Below the pieces are notes generated by a model, which was not told the DNA's origin, ran no database searches, and worked only from the letters and a program-made list of their open reading frames with translations. A DNA stretch of 64,000 nt from Cellulomonas sp. 73-145 (GTDB lineage Bacteria > Actinomycetota > Actinomycetes > Actinomycetales > Cellulomonadaceae), in NCBI GenBank assembly GCA_001898185.1, contig MKTI01000010.1, positions 186,001 through 250,000 of the forward strand, given 5' to 3'. Shown piece by piece: positions 42,090 through 52,675 of the stretch. Position 1 is the first letter of the stretch, and each line of letters begins with the position of its first letter. The position numbers were made by a program, and so were the translations under genes.

Positions 42090-42851
42090 GTGCACACCCC
42101 GTCCACCCTCGAGCTGCCGCGGTCGGTGGTGCTCGCGCTGTGGCTGGCGGTCCGCGCGGACGCGACGACCGCCAGCGCCGCGGTGGAGGACGAGGACGAG
42201 CCGCACACGGTGCTGGGCGTCGAGCCGCCCGATCTGCGCGGCCTGCTCGCGGGTACGGCCCGCCCCGTCGCGCAGGCCGCCGCCGTGCTGCCGGTGCCGG
42301 GCGACCCCGCATCGGCGCCGCGCGAGGTGACGGAGGCCGCCACGGTGGCCGGCGAGGCGGTGCTGCTACGGACGGCCGACGGCGGCTGCCGCGCGCTGGT
42401 GCCGCACATCCAGCGGTTCGGCTCCGCGATCGACTTCGGCCACCTGGTCACGTGGACGGTGGTGGAGACGGACGACTGGCGGCCCGGTGTGCTGGCGCAC
42501 CTCGGATCGCTGGCGGACGCCGAACGGGAGCTGCGCGAGGGTCTCGCGACCGCCACCGAGGCGCTGGTGGACCTGGACGTGGCCCGGTGGCGGCCGGAGG
42601 CGGCGGCGCAGATCGGCGCCGTCCGGGACGCGGTGCTGCCGGCGTCCCGACTGCCGGTGGGCATCGAGGGCCGTCGCGTCCGGGTGCTCGCCAGCGCCGC
42701 GCGGCTGCGCGCGATCGTGCGGCTCGCGACGCAGGACGACGGCGGCGCGGTGAACCTGTGGCAGGCCGACCAGCGGTCCACCGCGCTGCGCGAGGTGGAC
42801 CGGGTGGCTCGTCGAGCGCTCGCCGCGGCGGCGACGACGCTGGACACCTGA
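42090..42851 (+). CDS. Uncharacterised protein downstream of parC
   Basis: A 253-aa soluble protein, Ala/Val/Arg-rich, starting with GTG 2 nt after the parC stop and therefore probably co-transcribed with it. Segments such as LPRSVVLALWLAVRADATTAS and LGVEPPDLRGLLAGTARPVAQAA give no recognised family. The second half is predicted mostly helical (LADAERELREGLATATEALV). No Cys cluster, P-loop or membrane helix. Similar unnamed proteins may be found in the same position in relatives; I cannot confirm this here. Confidence 0.7.
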   Translation: MHTPSTLELPRSVVLALWLAVRADATTASAAVEDEDEPHTVLGVEPPDLRGLLAGTARPVAQAAAVLPVPGDPASAPREVTEAATVAGEAVLLRTADGGCRALVPHIQRFGSAIDFGHLVTWTVVETDDWRPGVLAHLGSLADAERELREGLATATEALVDLDVARWRPEAAAQIGAVRDAVLPASRLPVGIEGRRVRVLASAARLRAIVRLATQDDGGAVNLWQADQRSTALREVDRVARRALAAAATTLDT

Positions 42852-42904
42852 CCCGCCGCGCGACGACCGCGGCTCGGTCCCGCCCACCCGGGCGTCCTGG
42901 CGCG

Positions 42905-44113
42905 TCAGGCCAGCACGGAGCGGTACACCTCGAGCGTCCGCTCACCGATGGCCGACCACGAGAAGTGGTCCTCCACCCGCTGCCGCGCCGCGCGGCCCCA
43001 CTCGGCGGCCCGCACCGGGTCGGACACCACCTCGGTGAGCGCGGCGGCGAGGTCCCGCACGAACCGGTCCGGGTCGGTGGGCGTCCCCGTCCCGTCCTGC
43101 ACCTGGTCGATGGGCACCAGCCGACCGGTGACGCCGTCGTCGACCACCTCGGGGATGCCGCCCGTCGCCGTGCCGACCACCGGCAGGTCGACGGCCATCG
43201 CCTCGAGGTTGACGATGCCGAGCGGCTCGTACACCGACGGGCAGGCGAACACCGTCCCGTGCGACAGCACAGCCACGAGCTCGGCGCGCGGCAGCATCCG
43301 CTCGATCCACACCACGCCCGTGCGCCGCTCGCGCAACCGCTCCACCAGGCCGCTCACCTCGGCGAGGATCTCCGGGGTGTCCGGCGCGCCGGCGCAGAGC
43401 ACCAGCTGGACGTCCGGCGGCAGCAGCTCGGCGGCACGCAGCAGGTAGGGCAGACCCTTCTGCCGGGTGATGCGCCCGACGAACACGACGGACGGCCGGC
43501 TCGGGTCGATGCCCAGCTCACGCACCGTCTGCTCGTCGCGTGCCAGGTCCGCCTCCGAGGTGGGCCGCCGCCAGGAGTCCAGGTCGATGCCGTTGTGCAC
43601 CACCTGGACCTTCGCGGGGTCGACTGCGGGGTACGAGCGCAGGATGTCGGCCCGCATGCCGCCGCTGACCGCGATCACCGCCGCGGCCGCCTCGTACGCC
43701 GTCTTCTCCGCCCAGCTCGAGAGGGCGTAGCCGCCGCCGAGCTGCTCGGCCTTCCAGGGTCGCAGCGGTTCCAGGCTGTGCGCCGTCACCACGTGGGGCA
43801 CGCCGTGCAGGAGCCCCGCCAGGTGGCCGGCGAGGTTGGCGTACCAGGTGTGCGAGTGCACCAGGTCCGTGCCGGCCGTGATGCCGGCCACCATGGCCAG
43901 GTCCACGCCGAACGTCTGGAGGGCGGCGTTGGCGTCGCTCAGCTCGGCCGGGACGTCGTAGCCGTGCACGCCCGGGTCGTCACGCGGTCCGTCGAAGCAG
44001 TGCACCTGCACGTCGATGGCGTCGCGCAGCACCGCGGTCAGCCCGGCGACGTGCACGCCGGCGCCGCCGTACACGTGCGGGGGGTACTCCCGGGTCAGCA
44101 GATCGACGCGCAC
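42905..44113 (-). CDS. glgM: GT4 glycogen synthase, probably alpha-maltose-1-phosphate synthase GlgM
   Basis: A 402-aa GT-B glycosyltransferase of family GT4. N-terminal glycine loop [23 protein letters not shown], and the C-terminal nucleotide-binding E-x7-E motif [20 protein letters not shown]. The actinobacterial glgA gene of this family, paired with glgC, was shown in mycobacteria to make alpha-maltose 1-phosphate from ADP-glucose and glucose 1-phosphate for the GlgE pathway. The true GT5 glycogen synthase is longer and different. GAGGAGG lies upstream of GTG 44113. Divergent from glgC with 104 bp between the starts. Confidence 0.88.
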   Translation of the reverse strand: MRVDLLTREYPPHVYGGAGVHVAGLTAVLRDAIDVQVHCFDGPRDDPGVHGYDVPAELSDANAALQTFGVDLAMVAGITAGTDLVHSHTWYANLAGHLAGLLHGVPHVVTAHSLEPLRPWKAEQLGGGYALSSWAEKTAYEAAAAVIAVSGGMRADILRSYPAVDPAKVQVVHNGIDLDSWRRPTSEADLARDEQTVRELGIDPSRPSVVFVGRITRQKGLPYLLRAAELLPPDVQLVLCAGAPDTPEILAEVSGLVERLRERRTGVVWIERMLPRAELVAVLSHGTVFACPSVYEPLGIVNLEAMAVDLPVVGTATGGIPEVVDDGVTGRLVPIDQVQDGTGTPTDPDRFVRDLAAALTEVVSDPVRAAEWGRAARQRVEDHFSWSAIGERTLEVYRSVLA

Positions 44114-44204
44114 GTCAGGCCTCCTCGCCAGGCCCCCACGGGGCCACGGGCGACACGCTAGCGCGCCTTGCGGGAGCCGCCTCGCTGGGGCTGGCCCGTG
44201 GGCC

Positions 44205-44210
44205 TAGGGT
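44205..44210 (+). promoter_or_regulatory. -10 hexamer TAGGGT, leaderless start of glgC
   Basis: TAGGGT ends 7 nt before the ATG at 44218. Confidence 0.55.
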
Positions 44211-44217
44211 TCGTGCC

Positions 44218-45459
44218 ATGGCAACGCCGCGCGTCCTCGCTATCGTCCTCGCAGGTGGGGAGGGCAAGCGGCTGATGCCGCTCACCGCCCACCGAGCCAA
44301 GCCGGCGGTGCCCTTCGGCGGGATCTATCGCCTCGTCGACTTCGCCCTGTCGAACGTCATCAACTCCCGGTACCTGCACGTCATCGTGCTGACCCAGTAC
44401 AAGTCGCACAGCCTGGACCGGCACGTGGCGCAGACGTGGCGGATGTCCCAGCTGCTGGGCAACTACGTCGCCGCGGTGCCGGCGCAGCAGCGGGTCGGCA
44501 AGCACTGGTACCTCGGCAGCGCGGACGCGATCTACCAGTGCCTGAACATCATCGACGACGAGCGTCCCGACATCGTGGTGGTGGTCGGCGCGGACCACGT
44601 CTACCGGATGGACTTCTCCCAGATGGTCGACTCGCACATCGACTCGGGAGCGGAGTTGACGGTGGCCGGCATCCGGCAGCCGATCAGCTGGGCGGACCAG
44701 TTCGGCGTCATCGAGACGGCGACGGACGACCCGACGCGCATCGCCGCCTTCCGCGAGAAGCCGAGCGACCCCGTCGGCCTGCCCGACTCCCCGGGCGAGA
44801 TCCTCGCCTCGATGGGCAACTACGTGGCGAACGCCGACGCCCTGGTCCGGGCCGTCACGCTGGACGCCGAGGACGTCAACTCGCGCCACGACATGGGCGG
44901 CGACATCGTGCCGTACTTCGTCTCCCAGGGGACCGCGGGCGTCTACGACTTCATCCGCAACGACGTGCCGGGCTCCACCGACCGCGACCGCGACTACTGG
45001 CGGGACGTCGGCACCATCGACGCGTACTTCGACGCGAACCAGGACCTGATCTCCATCGAGCCGGTGTTCAACCTCTACAACGACGACTGGCCGCTCTACA
45101 CGGGCTACATCGGGCTGCCCCCGGCGAAGTTCGTGCACGCCGGCCCCGGACGTCTGGGCCACGCCGCCGACTCCATCGTGTCCCCGGGCGTGCTCGTCTC
45201 CGGTGCGACGGTCGCCGGCTCCGTGCTGTCCCCCGGCGTGCGGCTGCACTCCTGGGCCCAGGTGACGGACTCGGTGCTGATGGACGGCGTGCACGTGAAC
45301 CGGTACGCGCAGGTGCACCGGGCGATCCTCGACAAGAACGTCATCGTCCCCGAGCGCGCCCGGGTGGGCCTGGACCACGAGCACGACCTCGCTCGCGGGT
45401 TCACCGTCACGGAGAGCGGCGTGACCGTCGTCCCCAAGGGCACCGTCATCGCGGACTGA
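44218..45459 (+). CDS. glgC: Glucose-1-phosphate adenylyltransferase
   Basis: A 413-aa ADP-glucose pyrophosphorylase, making ADP-glucose from ATP and glucose 1-phosphate. N-terminal nucleotidyltransferase domain has [16 protein letters not shown] and the substrate block [12 protein letters not shown], with FREKPSDP for glucose 1-phosphate. The C-terminal left-handed beta-helix ([20 protein letters not shown]) is the allosteric/oligomerisation part. It supplies the divergent GlgM. Leaderless promoter at 44205-44210. Confidence 0.97.
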   Translation: MATPRVLAIVLAGGEGKRLMPLTAHRAKPAVPFGGIYRLVDFALSNVINSRYLHVIVLTQYKSHSLDRHVAQTWRMSQLLGNYVAAVPAQQRVGKHWYLGSADAIYQCLNIIDDERPDIVVVVGADHVYRMDFSQMVDSHIDSGAELTVAGIRQPISWADQFGVIETATDDPTRIAAFREKPSDPVGLPDSPGEILASMGNYVANADALVRAVTLDAEDVNSRHDMGGDIVPYFVSQGTAGVYDFIRNDVPGSTDRDRDYWRDVGTIDAYFDANQDLISIEPVFNLYNDDWPLYTGYIGLPPAKFVHAGPGRLGHAADSIVSPGVLVSGATVAGSVLSPGVRLHSWAQVTDSVLMDGVHVNRYAQVHRAILDKNVIVPERARVGLDHEHDLARGFTVTESGVTVVPKGTVIAD

Positions 45460-45490
45460 CACCACAGGACGCTCCCCCGCGCCGGCCCGC

Positions 45491-45496
45491 TAGCCT
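45491..45496 (+). promoter_or_regulatory. -10 hexamer TAGCCT, leaderless start of serB
   Basis: TAGCCT ends 6 nt before the GTG at 45503. Confidence 0.55.
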
Positions 45497-45502
45497 GCGC
45501 GC

Positions 45503-46174
45503 GTGACCACCATGCCCTTCGCGGCCCGCCCGGACCGGCTGGTGGTGATGGACGTGGACTCCACGCTCATCACCGGTGAGGTGATCGAGATGCTGGCCGC
45601 GCACGCGGGCAGCCGGGAGCAGGTCGCGGCGATCACCGACCGTGCGATGCGCGGGGAGCTCGACTTCGCCGCGTCCCTGCGGGAGCGCGTCGCCACGCTG
45701 GCCGGGCTGCCGCTGCGGGTGCTCAGCGAGGTCCTCGACGAGGTGGAGCTGACCCCGGGAGCCGAGGAGCTCGTCGCCGGGCTGCGGGAGCGGGGCTGGC
45801 CGCTCGGGCTGGTCTCCGGCGGGTTCATCGAGGTGGTCGGCCCGCTGGCGGAGCGGCTCGGGATCGAGCGGCGCCGGGCGAACCGGCTCGAGGTGGCGGG
45901 CGGCTACCTGACCGGACGCGTCGCAGGGGCGGTCGTCGACCGGGCAGCGAAGGCCGCGGCGCTGCGCGAGTGGGCGACGGAGCTGCGCGTACCGCTGGAC
46001 CGGACGGTGGCGATCGGCGACGGGGCCAACGACCTGCAGATGATGGCGACGGCGGGGTTCTCCGTTGCGTTCAACGCCAAGCCGGTGGTGGCGGCGCAGG
46101 CCGACGCGGCCGTGACCGGACGGCTCGACGCGATCCTCGAGCTCCCGCCGCTGCTGGTGCCGCGCACCCGCTAG
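45503..46174 (+). CDS. serB: Phosphoserine phosphatase
   Basis: A 223-aa HAD-superfamily phosphatase that completes serine biosynthesis. HAD motif I is DVDSTLITGEVIEMLA (nucleophile Asp and the Glu typical of SerB), motif II VSGGFIEVV, motif III Lys in DRAAKAAAL, and motif IV IGDGANDLQMM. It lacks the N-terminal ACT domains seen in mycobacterial SerB2, so feedback control by serine through ACT is not expected. Convergent with the SixA-type gene, 9 bp apart. Confidence 0.93.
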   Translation: MTTMPFAARPDRLVVMDVDSTLITGEVIEMLAAHAGSREQVAAITDRAMRGELDFAASLRERVATLAGLPLRVLSEVLDEVELTPGAEELVAGLRERGWPLGLVSGGFIEVVGPLAERLGIERRRANRLEVAGGYLTGRVAGAVVDRAAKAAALREWATELRVPLDRTVAIGDGANDLQMMATAGFSVAFNAKPVVAAQADAAVTGRLDAILELPPLLVPRTR

Positions 46175-46183
46175 CGCGCCCCC

Positions 46184-46732
46184 TCAGGGTCGGTGCACGG
46201 CCACCAGCCGCGCCCGGCCCCGGCCCAGGTCCGGCCAGCCGTCATACGGCCGCAGCACGCTCCACGCCGCCGTCGGCACACCGGCGCGCACCTGCGCCAC
46301 CGCGGCCGGGTCCGACCCCAGCGCGGCGAGCACCGCCGACACCGCGGAGATGGACGGCTCGTGGCCGACCACGGCGACCGTCCGTGCGTCCGTGGGCGTG
46401 GTGCGCAACAGCTCCACGAGGTCGGCCGCGCCCGCGTCGTACACGTCGTCGCTCAGCAGCAGCCGGGCGTCCGCGCCGGAGGACCGGGCGACCAGCTCCC
46501 ACGTCTGACGGGTCCGCAGCGCCGACGAGCACCAGACGACGTCGGGCAGCAGCCCCGCGGCGGCCCACCGGGTGCCGACCTGCGCCGCCTGCCGGCGTCC
46601 CTCGAGCGACAGCGGACGTTCGTGGTCCACCACGCCGTGCGGGCGGTCGGCCTTGGCGTGCCGGAGGAGCAGCAGCGTGCGCCTCGGCGCCGGCGCACCT
46701 GGCTGCACCGCGTCGGTCTCGTCGTCGGCCAC
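46184..46732 (-). CDS. SixA-type histidine phosphatase
   Basis: A 182-aa branch 1 histidine phosphatase. RHG motif variant LLLRHAKAD with the phospho-accepting His, LSLEGRRQAAQVG, SSALRTRQTWEL, and the second His in VAVVGHEPSIS. SixA proteins dephosphorylate phosphohistidine on signalling proteins; the substrate in this organism is unknown. GTG 46732 has a long G-rich site (GGGGAGGGGGA) upstream. Downstream of fabI in the same orientation by 32 bp, so possibly the last gene of the fabG-fabI run. Confidence 0.85.
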   Translation of the reverse strand: MADDETDAVQPGAPAPRRTLLLLRHAKADRPHGVVDHERPLSLEGRRQAAQVGTRWAAAGLLPDVVWCSSALRTRQTWELVARSSGADARLLLSDDVYDAGAADLVELLRTTPTDARTVAVVGHEPSISAVSAVLAALGSDPAAVAQVRAGVPTAAWSVLRPYDGWPDLGRGRARLVAVHRP

Positions 46733-46764
46733 CTGGGTCCCCCTCCCCCACGGCGGCCCGCGGG

Positions 46765-47532
46765 CTACTGGCCCATCGCGTGCACGCCACCGTCGACGTG
46801 CACGATCTCACCCGTCGTCGCGGGAAACCAGTCCGACAGGAGCGCGGCGACCGCGCGTGCCGTCGGCTCCGGGTCGTGGACGTCCCAGCCGAGCGGCGCC
46901 CGGTCCGGCCAGCCACCCTCCATCGCCTCGAACCCCGGGATCGACTTGGCCGCGGTCGTGCGGATCGGACCGGCGGACACCAGGTTGACCCGCACCCCCG
47001 ACGGACCCAGGTCGCGGGCGAGGTACCGGGCAGTGGACTCGAACGCCGCCTTGGCGACGCCCATCCAGTCGTAGACCGGCCAGGCGTAGCGGGCGTCGAA
47101 GGTGAGGCCGACGACCGCCGAGCCGCGCACGAGGAGGGGCTGGGCCGCCACCGCGAGGGACTTCAGCGAGAACGCGGACACGTGCAGCGCGGTCGCCACG
47201 TCGTCCCACTGGCCGGCGAGGAAGTTGCCGCCCATCACGGACTGCGGCGCGAACCCGATCGAGTGCACCACGCCGTCCAGGTGGTCGGTGTGCTCGCGCA
47301 CCCGGTCGGCGAGCGCCGCGAGGTCGTCCTCGCTGGTCGCGTCGAGCTGGACGACCGGCACCGGCTTGGGGAGCCGCCGGGCGATCACCTCGGTGAGCCG
47401 GAACTGCCGCCCGAACGAGGTGAGCACCACGTCGGCGCCCTCCTGCTGGGCCAGGCGGGCGACGTGGAACGCGATCGAGGTGTCGGTGAGCACCCCGGTG
47501 ATCAGCAGCGACTTGCCGTCCAGCAGACCCAT
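46765..47532 (-). CDS. fabI: Enoyl-[acyl-carrier-protein] reductase (NADH)
   Basis: A 255-aa short-chain dehydrogenase-type enoyl-ACP reductase (FabI/InhA), last step of each fatty-acid elongation cycle. N-terminal LLITGVLTDTSIAFHVARLA replaces the usual TGxxxGxG as in FabI, and the catalytic Tyr and Lys are in RYAWPVYDWMGVAKAAFES. GMG and SIGF (VHSIGFAPQ) blocks are present. AAGGGTC precedes the ATG. It follows fabG by 56 bp, the actinobacterial mabA-inhA arrangement. Confidence 0.94.
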   Translation of the reverse strand: MGLLDGKSLLITGVLTDTSIAFHVARLAQQEGADVVLTSFGRQFRLTEVIARRLPKPVPVVQLDATSEDDLAALADRVREHTDHLDGVVHSIGFAPQSVMGGNFLAGQWDDVATALHVSAFSLKSLAVAAQPLLVRGSAVVGLTFDARYAWPVYDWMGVAKAAFESTARYLARDLGPSGVRVNLVSAGPIRTTAAKSIPGFEAMEGGWPDRAPLGWDVHDPEPTARAVAALLSDWFPATTGEIVHVDGGVHAMGQ

Positions 47533-47588
47533 GGCGGGACCCTTCGTCGATCGGATGCGTCAGGTGTCAGAGGTCGCGAGGTCGGGCG

Positions 47589-48332
47589 TCAGTGGCCCAT
47601 GCCGAGGCCGCCGTCGACCGGGATGACGGCGCCGCTGATGTACGAGGCGAGCGGGGAGGCGAGGAACTCCACGACGCCGGCGATGTCGTCCACGTCGCCG
47701 AAGCGGCCGGCGGGGATCGCGGCGAGGTACGCCTGCTGCCGCTCCTGCGGGAGCGCCTGGGTCATCGCGGTGTCGATGAAGCCGGGGGCGACCACGTTGG
47801 CGGTGATGCCGCGGCCGCCGAGCTCGCGCGTGACCGAGCGAGCCATGCCGACCAGGGCCGCCTTCGAGGCGGAGTAGTTCACCTGGCCGGGGCCGCCGTA
47901 CAGGCCGACGACCGACCCCATCAGGACGATCCGCCCGCGGCGCATCCGGATCATGCCCTTCGACGCGCGTCGCACCACCCGGAAGGCTCCGGCGAGGTTG
48001 ACGTCCAGGACGTCGTCGAACTCCTGGTCGGTCATCCGCAGCAGCAGCTGGTCACGCGTGATGCCCGCGTTGGCGACGAGCACCTCGACGGGTCCGTGGG
48101 CCGCCTCGACCTCGCTGAAGGCCGCGTCGACCGACGCGGTGTCGCGCACGTCCCCCACGACGGCCAGCGCACCCGCCGGCGAGTCGGCGGTCCGGTCCAG
48201 GGTGGCGACCTTGTCGCCCAGGGCGAGGAAGCGCTCGGCGATCGTGCGGCCGATGCCTCGTCCGGCACCGGTCACGAGGACGCTGCGGGGAGCACGGGCC
48301 GGCTGGGGCTGGGTCTCGTCGGAGGCAGGCAC
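47589..48332 (-). CDS. fabG: 3-oxoacyl-[acyl-carrier-protein] reductase
   Basis: A 247-aa short-chain dehydrogenase: cofactor motif TGAGRGIGRTIAERF, NAG in VLVANAGITRDQ, catalytic Ser/Tyr/Lys with YSASKAALVGMARSV, and C-terminal VDGGLGMGH. It reduces 3-ketoacyl-ACP with NADPH before dehydration and FabI. GTG 48332 sits 8 nt after a TAGCGT -10 (leaderless). Its N-terminal ~15 residues (DETQPQPARAPR) are an unstructured extension like that of MabA. First gene of fabG-fabI. Confidence 0.94.
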   Translation of the reverse strand: MPASDETQPQPARAPRSVLVTGAGRGIGRTIAERFLALGDKVATLDRTADSPAGALAVVGDVRDTASVDAAFSEVEAAHGPVEVLVANAGITRDQLLLRMTDQEFDDVLDVNLAGAFRVVRRASKGMIRMRRGRIVLMGSVVGLYGGPGQVNYSASKAALVGMARSVTRELGGRGITANVVAPGFIDTAMTQALPQERQQAYLAAIPAGRFGDVDDIAGVVEFLASPLASYISGAVIPVDGGLGMGH

Positions 48333-48340
48333 GGGTCACG

Positions 48341-48346
48341 ACGCTA
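48341..48346 (-). promoter_or_regulatory. -10 hexamer TAGCGT, leaderless start of fabG
   Basis: TAGCGT on the minus strand ends 8 nt before the GTG at 48332. Confidence 0.5.
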
Positions 48347-48401
48347 GCCGACGACGACGGCCGGAGGCCGGAGGGCGCGACTAACGTCGGCCGGTCCGCT
48401 G

Positions 48402-48418
48402 TTGTGGAAGGTCCACAA
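48402..48418. promoter_or_regulatory. TTGTGGA-N3-TCCACAA palindrome between fabG and DUF3099
   Basis: A perfect 7-bp inverted repeat with 3-nt centre. It lies 13 nt before the DUF3099 -10 element, over its -35 region, and 56 nt beyond the fabG -10. It is therefore well placed to repress DUF3099 or to control both promoters. Regulator unknown. Confidence 0.5.
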
Positions 48419-48431
48419 GGGACCGCCGACC

Positions 48432-48437
48432 TAGGAT
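48432..48437 (+). promoter_or_regulatory. -10 hexamer TAGGAT, leaderless start of DUF3099
   Basis: TAGGAT ends 6 nt before the GTG at 48444. Confidence 0.55.
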
Positions 48438-48443
48438 CTGTGG

Positions 48444-48866
48444 GTGAGCACGCCGAGCGGGCTGCCGCCGGAGCAGCCTCCGGTGCACCGCATCACCACC
48501 GCACCACCCTCGTTGTCGGCCGACCAGTCCCGCCGGCAGCGCAGCTACCTGATCCAGATGGGCATCCGGGTGGTGTGCTTCGTCGGGGCGGTGGCCACGT
48601 TCCACCGGGTGCCCGTGGTGGTGACGGTGCTGCTGGTGATCGGCGCCGTGGTGCTGCCGTACACGGCGGTGCTGGTGGCCAACGCCGGTCGTGAGCGGCA
48701 GGCGCGCGACGCGTCGTTCCTCGACCCGCGGCTGATCGGCGGTTCGTCGCGCACCGACGGCCGCCCGGCCCCGCCAGACCCCGAGGACACCGGCACCACG
48801 GGCGACGGCACGGCGTCCGATGCGACGTCCGAGGAACGACGACGGCAGGCCGGAGGAGACCGATGA
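48444..48866 (+). CDS. DUF3099 small membrane protein
   Basis: A 140-aa actinobacterial DUF3099 protein. It has two transmembrane helices, SYLIQMGIRVVCFVGAVATF and VVVTVLLVIGAVVLPYTAVL (~residues 34-80), flanked by a soluble N-terminus containing the conserved ITTAPPSLSADQ and a charged, disordered C-terminal tail. The stop overlaps the next start by 4 nt. Leaderless promoter plus a palindrome upstream. Function unknown. Confidence 0.82.
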   Translation: MSTPSGLPPEQPPVHRITTAPPSLSADQSRRQRSYLIQMGIRVVCFVGAVATFHRVPVVVTVLLVIGAVVLPYTAVLVANAGRERQARDASFLDPRLIGGSSRTDGRPAPPDPEDTGTTGDGTASDATSEERRRQAGGDR

Positions 48867-49126
48867 GCGAGGCGGGCCGGGGCACGGGCGTGCCGGACGC
48901 GGTCGGCGAGCTGGTCTGCAGCGGGCGCGGCTGCCGTCAGCCGGCGGCGTGGGGGCTGCTGTGGAACAACCCGCGCCTGCACACCCCGGACCGGCGCAAG
49001 GTCTGGCTCGCGTGCGACGAGCACCGCGGCTCGCTGTCGGAGTACCTGCAGGTGCGGGCGTTCCTGCGGGACGTGGTGCCGGTCGGCGAGCTGGTGCAGT
49101 CGGACCAGGGCGGTCCCACACCGTGA
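48863..49126 (+). CDS. Small zinc-site protein
   Basis: An 87-aa protein with two metal-ligand clusters: CSGRGCRQPA near the N-terminus and the CDEH motif in WLACDEHRGSLSEYL, likely one zinc site. The intervening sequence is WGLLWNNPRLHTPDRRKV. It overlaps both neighbours by 4 nt (ATGA with DUF3099, GTGA with SURF1), so the three genes are translationally coupled. Proteins of this type are often loosely annotated as acetone-carboxylase-like; I see no support for that activity. Confidence 0.78.
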   Translation: MSEAGRGTGVPDAVGELVCSGRGCRQPAAWGLLWNNPRLHTPDRRKVWLACDEHRGSLSEYLQVRAFLRDVVPVGELVQSDQGGPTP

Positions 49127-50148
49127 GGCCGGCCGTCCGCCGGGCCCTCGGGCTGGTGCTGATCGGTGTCGTCGTGGCGGTGACCTGCACCTTCCTGGGT
49201 CGGTGGCAGTGGCACCGGCACGTGGTGAAGGACCGGCTGATCGCCGTCGTCCAGGCGAACTGGGCGGCAGCGCCGGTGCCGTTGAGCACCCTCGCGCCGC
49301 CGGGGACCGGCCTGACGCCGGCGTCGGAGTGGCGCTCCGTCCGTGCGGAGGGTCACTACGTGCCTTCCGCCACGGTGCTGCTGCGCAACCGGCCGGTGGC
49401 CAGCCACTCGGCGTACCACGTGCTCGTGCCGTTCGTGACGCAGGACGGGTCCGTGCTGGTGGTCGACCGCGGCTGGGTGCCGATCGGCAACAACGGGTCG
49501 ACGGCGCCGACCCCTGCCCCGCCGCCGGCGGGCACGACCACCCTGGTCGGCCGCGTGCGCATGCCGGAGGCCGCGTCGACCCGTGGGGCGCCGGCGGGTC
49601 AGGTGCAGTCGATCGACGTCCCGCAGGTGCTCGCGGCCGCCGGAGCCGCTGCCCCCGCCGGCACCGCGTACCCCTTCTACGTGGCGGTCTCGACCGAGGA
49701 CCCCGCCCCGGCGCAGGCGCTGGGCACCCTGGACCCGCCGGACACGGACCCCGGACCCCACCTGTCGTACGCGTTTCAGTGGTGGGTGTTCGCCCTGGGC
49801 GGGTTCGCCGCCTGCGTGTGGTCCGCCCGGCGCGAGCTGCTGGAGGAGCGCCAGGAGCGCGCCGCCGCACCGGCCCGGCGCGCCGGCGACGCGGACGGCA
49901 TCGCGGCCGCGAGCGCGCCGGTGGCCGACGACGCGGGACGGGACGGGACGGCCGGCCCGACGACGGCACCGGTGGAGGGCTCCGTTGCGGCCGACGAGGG
50001 CCGTGCTGCGGCCGGACCGTCGCACAAGCGGCCACGGCGCCGGCCCGGGCGTGACGAGCTCGCCGAGGACGCGTTGGTGGACGCGCAGCTCGGCGGCGGG
50101 TCACCGGGCCGGGCACCCGGGCGTCCGGAGGACGCCGAGGCACGCTGA
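49123..50148 (+). CDS. SURF1 family cytochrome oxidase biogenesis protein
   Basis: A 341-aa SURF1 protein. It has a first transmembrane helix (ALGLVLIGVVVAVTCTFLGR, ~8-28) followed by the signature WQWHRHVVKDRL, the extracytoplasmic domain with VLLRNRPVASHSAYHVLVPF and VVDRGWVPIGNN, and a second helix at SYAFQWWVFALGGFAACVW. SURF1 assists assembly of haem-copper oxidase subunit I. After the second helix there is an Ala/Pro/Arg-rich cytosolic tail of about 110 residues, much longer than usual. GTG 49123 overlaps the preceding stop. Confidence 0.88.
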   Translation: MRPAVRRALGLVLIGVVVAVTCTFLGRWQWHRHVVKDRLIAVVQANWAAAPVPLSTLAPPGTGLTPASEWRSVRAEGHYVPSATVLLRNRPVASHSAYHVLVPFVTQDGSVLVVDRGWVPIGNNGSTAPTPAPPPAGTTTLVGRVRMPEAASTRGAPAGQVQSIDVPQVLAAAGAAAPAGTAYPFYVAVSTEDPAPAQALGTLDPPDTDPGPHLSYAFQWWVFALGGFAACVWSARRELLEERQERAAAPARRAGDADGIAAASAPVADDAGRDGTAGPTTAPVEGSVAADEGRAAAGPSHKRPRRRPGRDELAEDALVDAQLGGGSPGRAPGRPEDAEAR

Positions 50149-50151
50149 GCG

Positions 50152-50181
50152 GCGGCCGAGGCTCGGTACGGCGTCGGCCGC
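50152..50181. terminator. Hairpin between SURF1 gene and ABC-F gene
   Basis: 8-bp perfect arms 50152-50159 and 50174-50181 with a 14-nt loop, between convergent genes. Confidence 0.55.
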
Positions 50182-50206
50182 TCCGGCTGGTCCCGCGCGG
50201 GTGGCG

Positions 50207-51805
<1,599 letters not shown>

Positions 51806-52003
51806 TGGTGGGTTCCTCCGACGACGGGCGCTCGGGCCTTGGGCCGGGGCACAAACGCCCGCCAGTCTACGACCGGCTAGCGTGACCGAGGTCCGAGCAG
51901 CGTCGCTGCCGGCTACCGGTGCCACCGACAGGACGAGGCCCGGGCCACGACTGCCAGACGCTCGACGCGTCCGACCACCCGACCCTGACGACCGGAGCAG
52001 CCG

Positions 52004-52675
52004 ATGTCCAGCGGATTCCCCCACCCGACGCCCGCCGACGACGCCGGAGGTGCCGGCACCGACCGGCTGGCGGCCCTCGGGGCCGATGCCGTCCTCCCCG
52101 CACCCGTCAGCCGACGCTCCCCCGCCGGCGACATCGCCCTCGTGGGTGTGCTCGCGGCCTTCATCGCCGCCTGCGCGGTGCTGCCGCCGATCCCCACCGG
52201 CACGGCCGTACCGATCACGCTGCAGACATTCGCCATCACGCTGGCAGGGCTGCTGCTGGGCGCACGGCGAGGCGCGCTGGCGGTCGCGCTCTACCTGGCG
52301 GTGGGGCTGGCGGGCGTCCCGGTGCTGGCCGGCGGCACCGGCGGCATCGGCGTGCTGGCCGGTCCGACGGTCGGCTACCTGGCGGCGTTCGTGCCCGCCA
52401 CCGCGTTGACGGGGTGGTTCGCGGGTCTTGCGCGCAAGGCCCGGCCGGCACGTCGGTTCCTGGTGCTCGCGGCGGCTGGGGTGGCCGCCACCTGGCTGGT
52501 CGTCCGGCCGCTCGGCATCGCAGGCCTCGCCTGGCGCACCGGCATGTCTGTGCAGGCGGCGTTCGTCGTCGACCTGCGCTTCTGGCCCGGCGACCTGATC
52601 AAGTGCCTGCTGGCGGCGGCCGTCGCCGCAGCGGCGCTGCGGGCGTTCCCGGACCTGCTGCGCGACCGTCGGTGA
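52004..52675 (+). CDS. bioY: BioY, biotin-binding S component of ECF transporter
   Basis: A 223-aa membrane protein with about six helices that captures biotin outside the cell. BioY features: PTGTAVPITLQTFAITLAGLL, LGARRGALAVALYLAVGLAGVPV, and GGTGGIGVLAGPTVGYL. The N-terminal 40 residues are soluble and Ala/Pro-rich. A GGAG site precedes the ATG. First gene of the coupled bioY-bioM-bioN set. No biotin biosynthesis genes are present in the window, so uptake may be a main source. Confidence 0.94.
   Translation: MSSGFPHPTPADDAGGAGTDRLAALGADAVLPAPVSRRSPAGDIALVGVLAAFIAACAVLPPIPTGTAVPITLQTFAITLAGLLLGARRGALAVALYLAVGLAGVPVLAGGTGGIGVLAGPTVGYLAAFVPATALTGWFAGLARKARPARRFLVLAAAGVAATWLVVRPLGIAGLAWRTGMSVQAAFVVDLRFWPGDLIKCLLAAAVAAAALRAFPDLLRDRR

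Noticed and set aside
48402..48418. DnaA-box reading of TTGTGGA/TCCACAA
   Set aside because: The 9-mer TTATCCACA or TTGTCCACA is not present, and there is no cluster of boxes.
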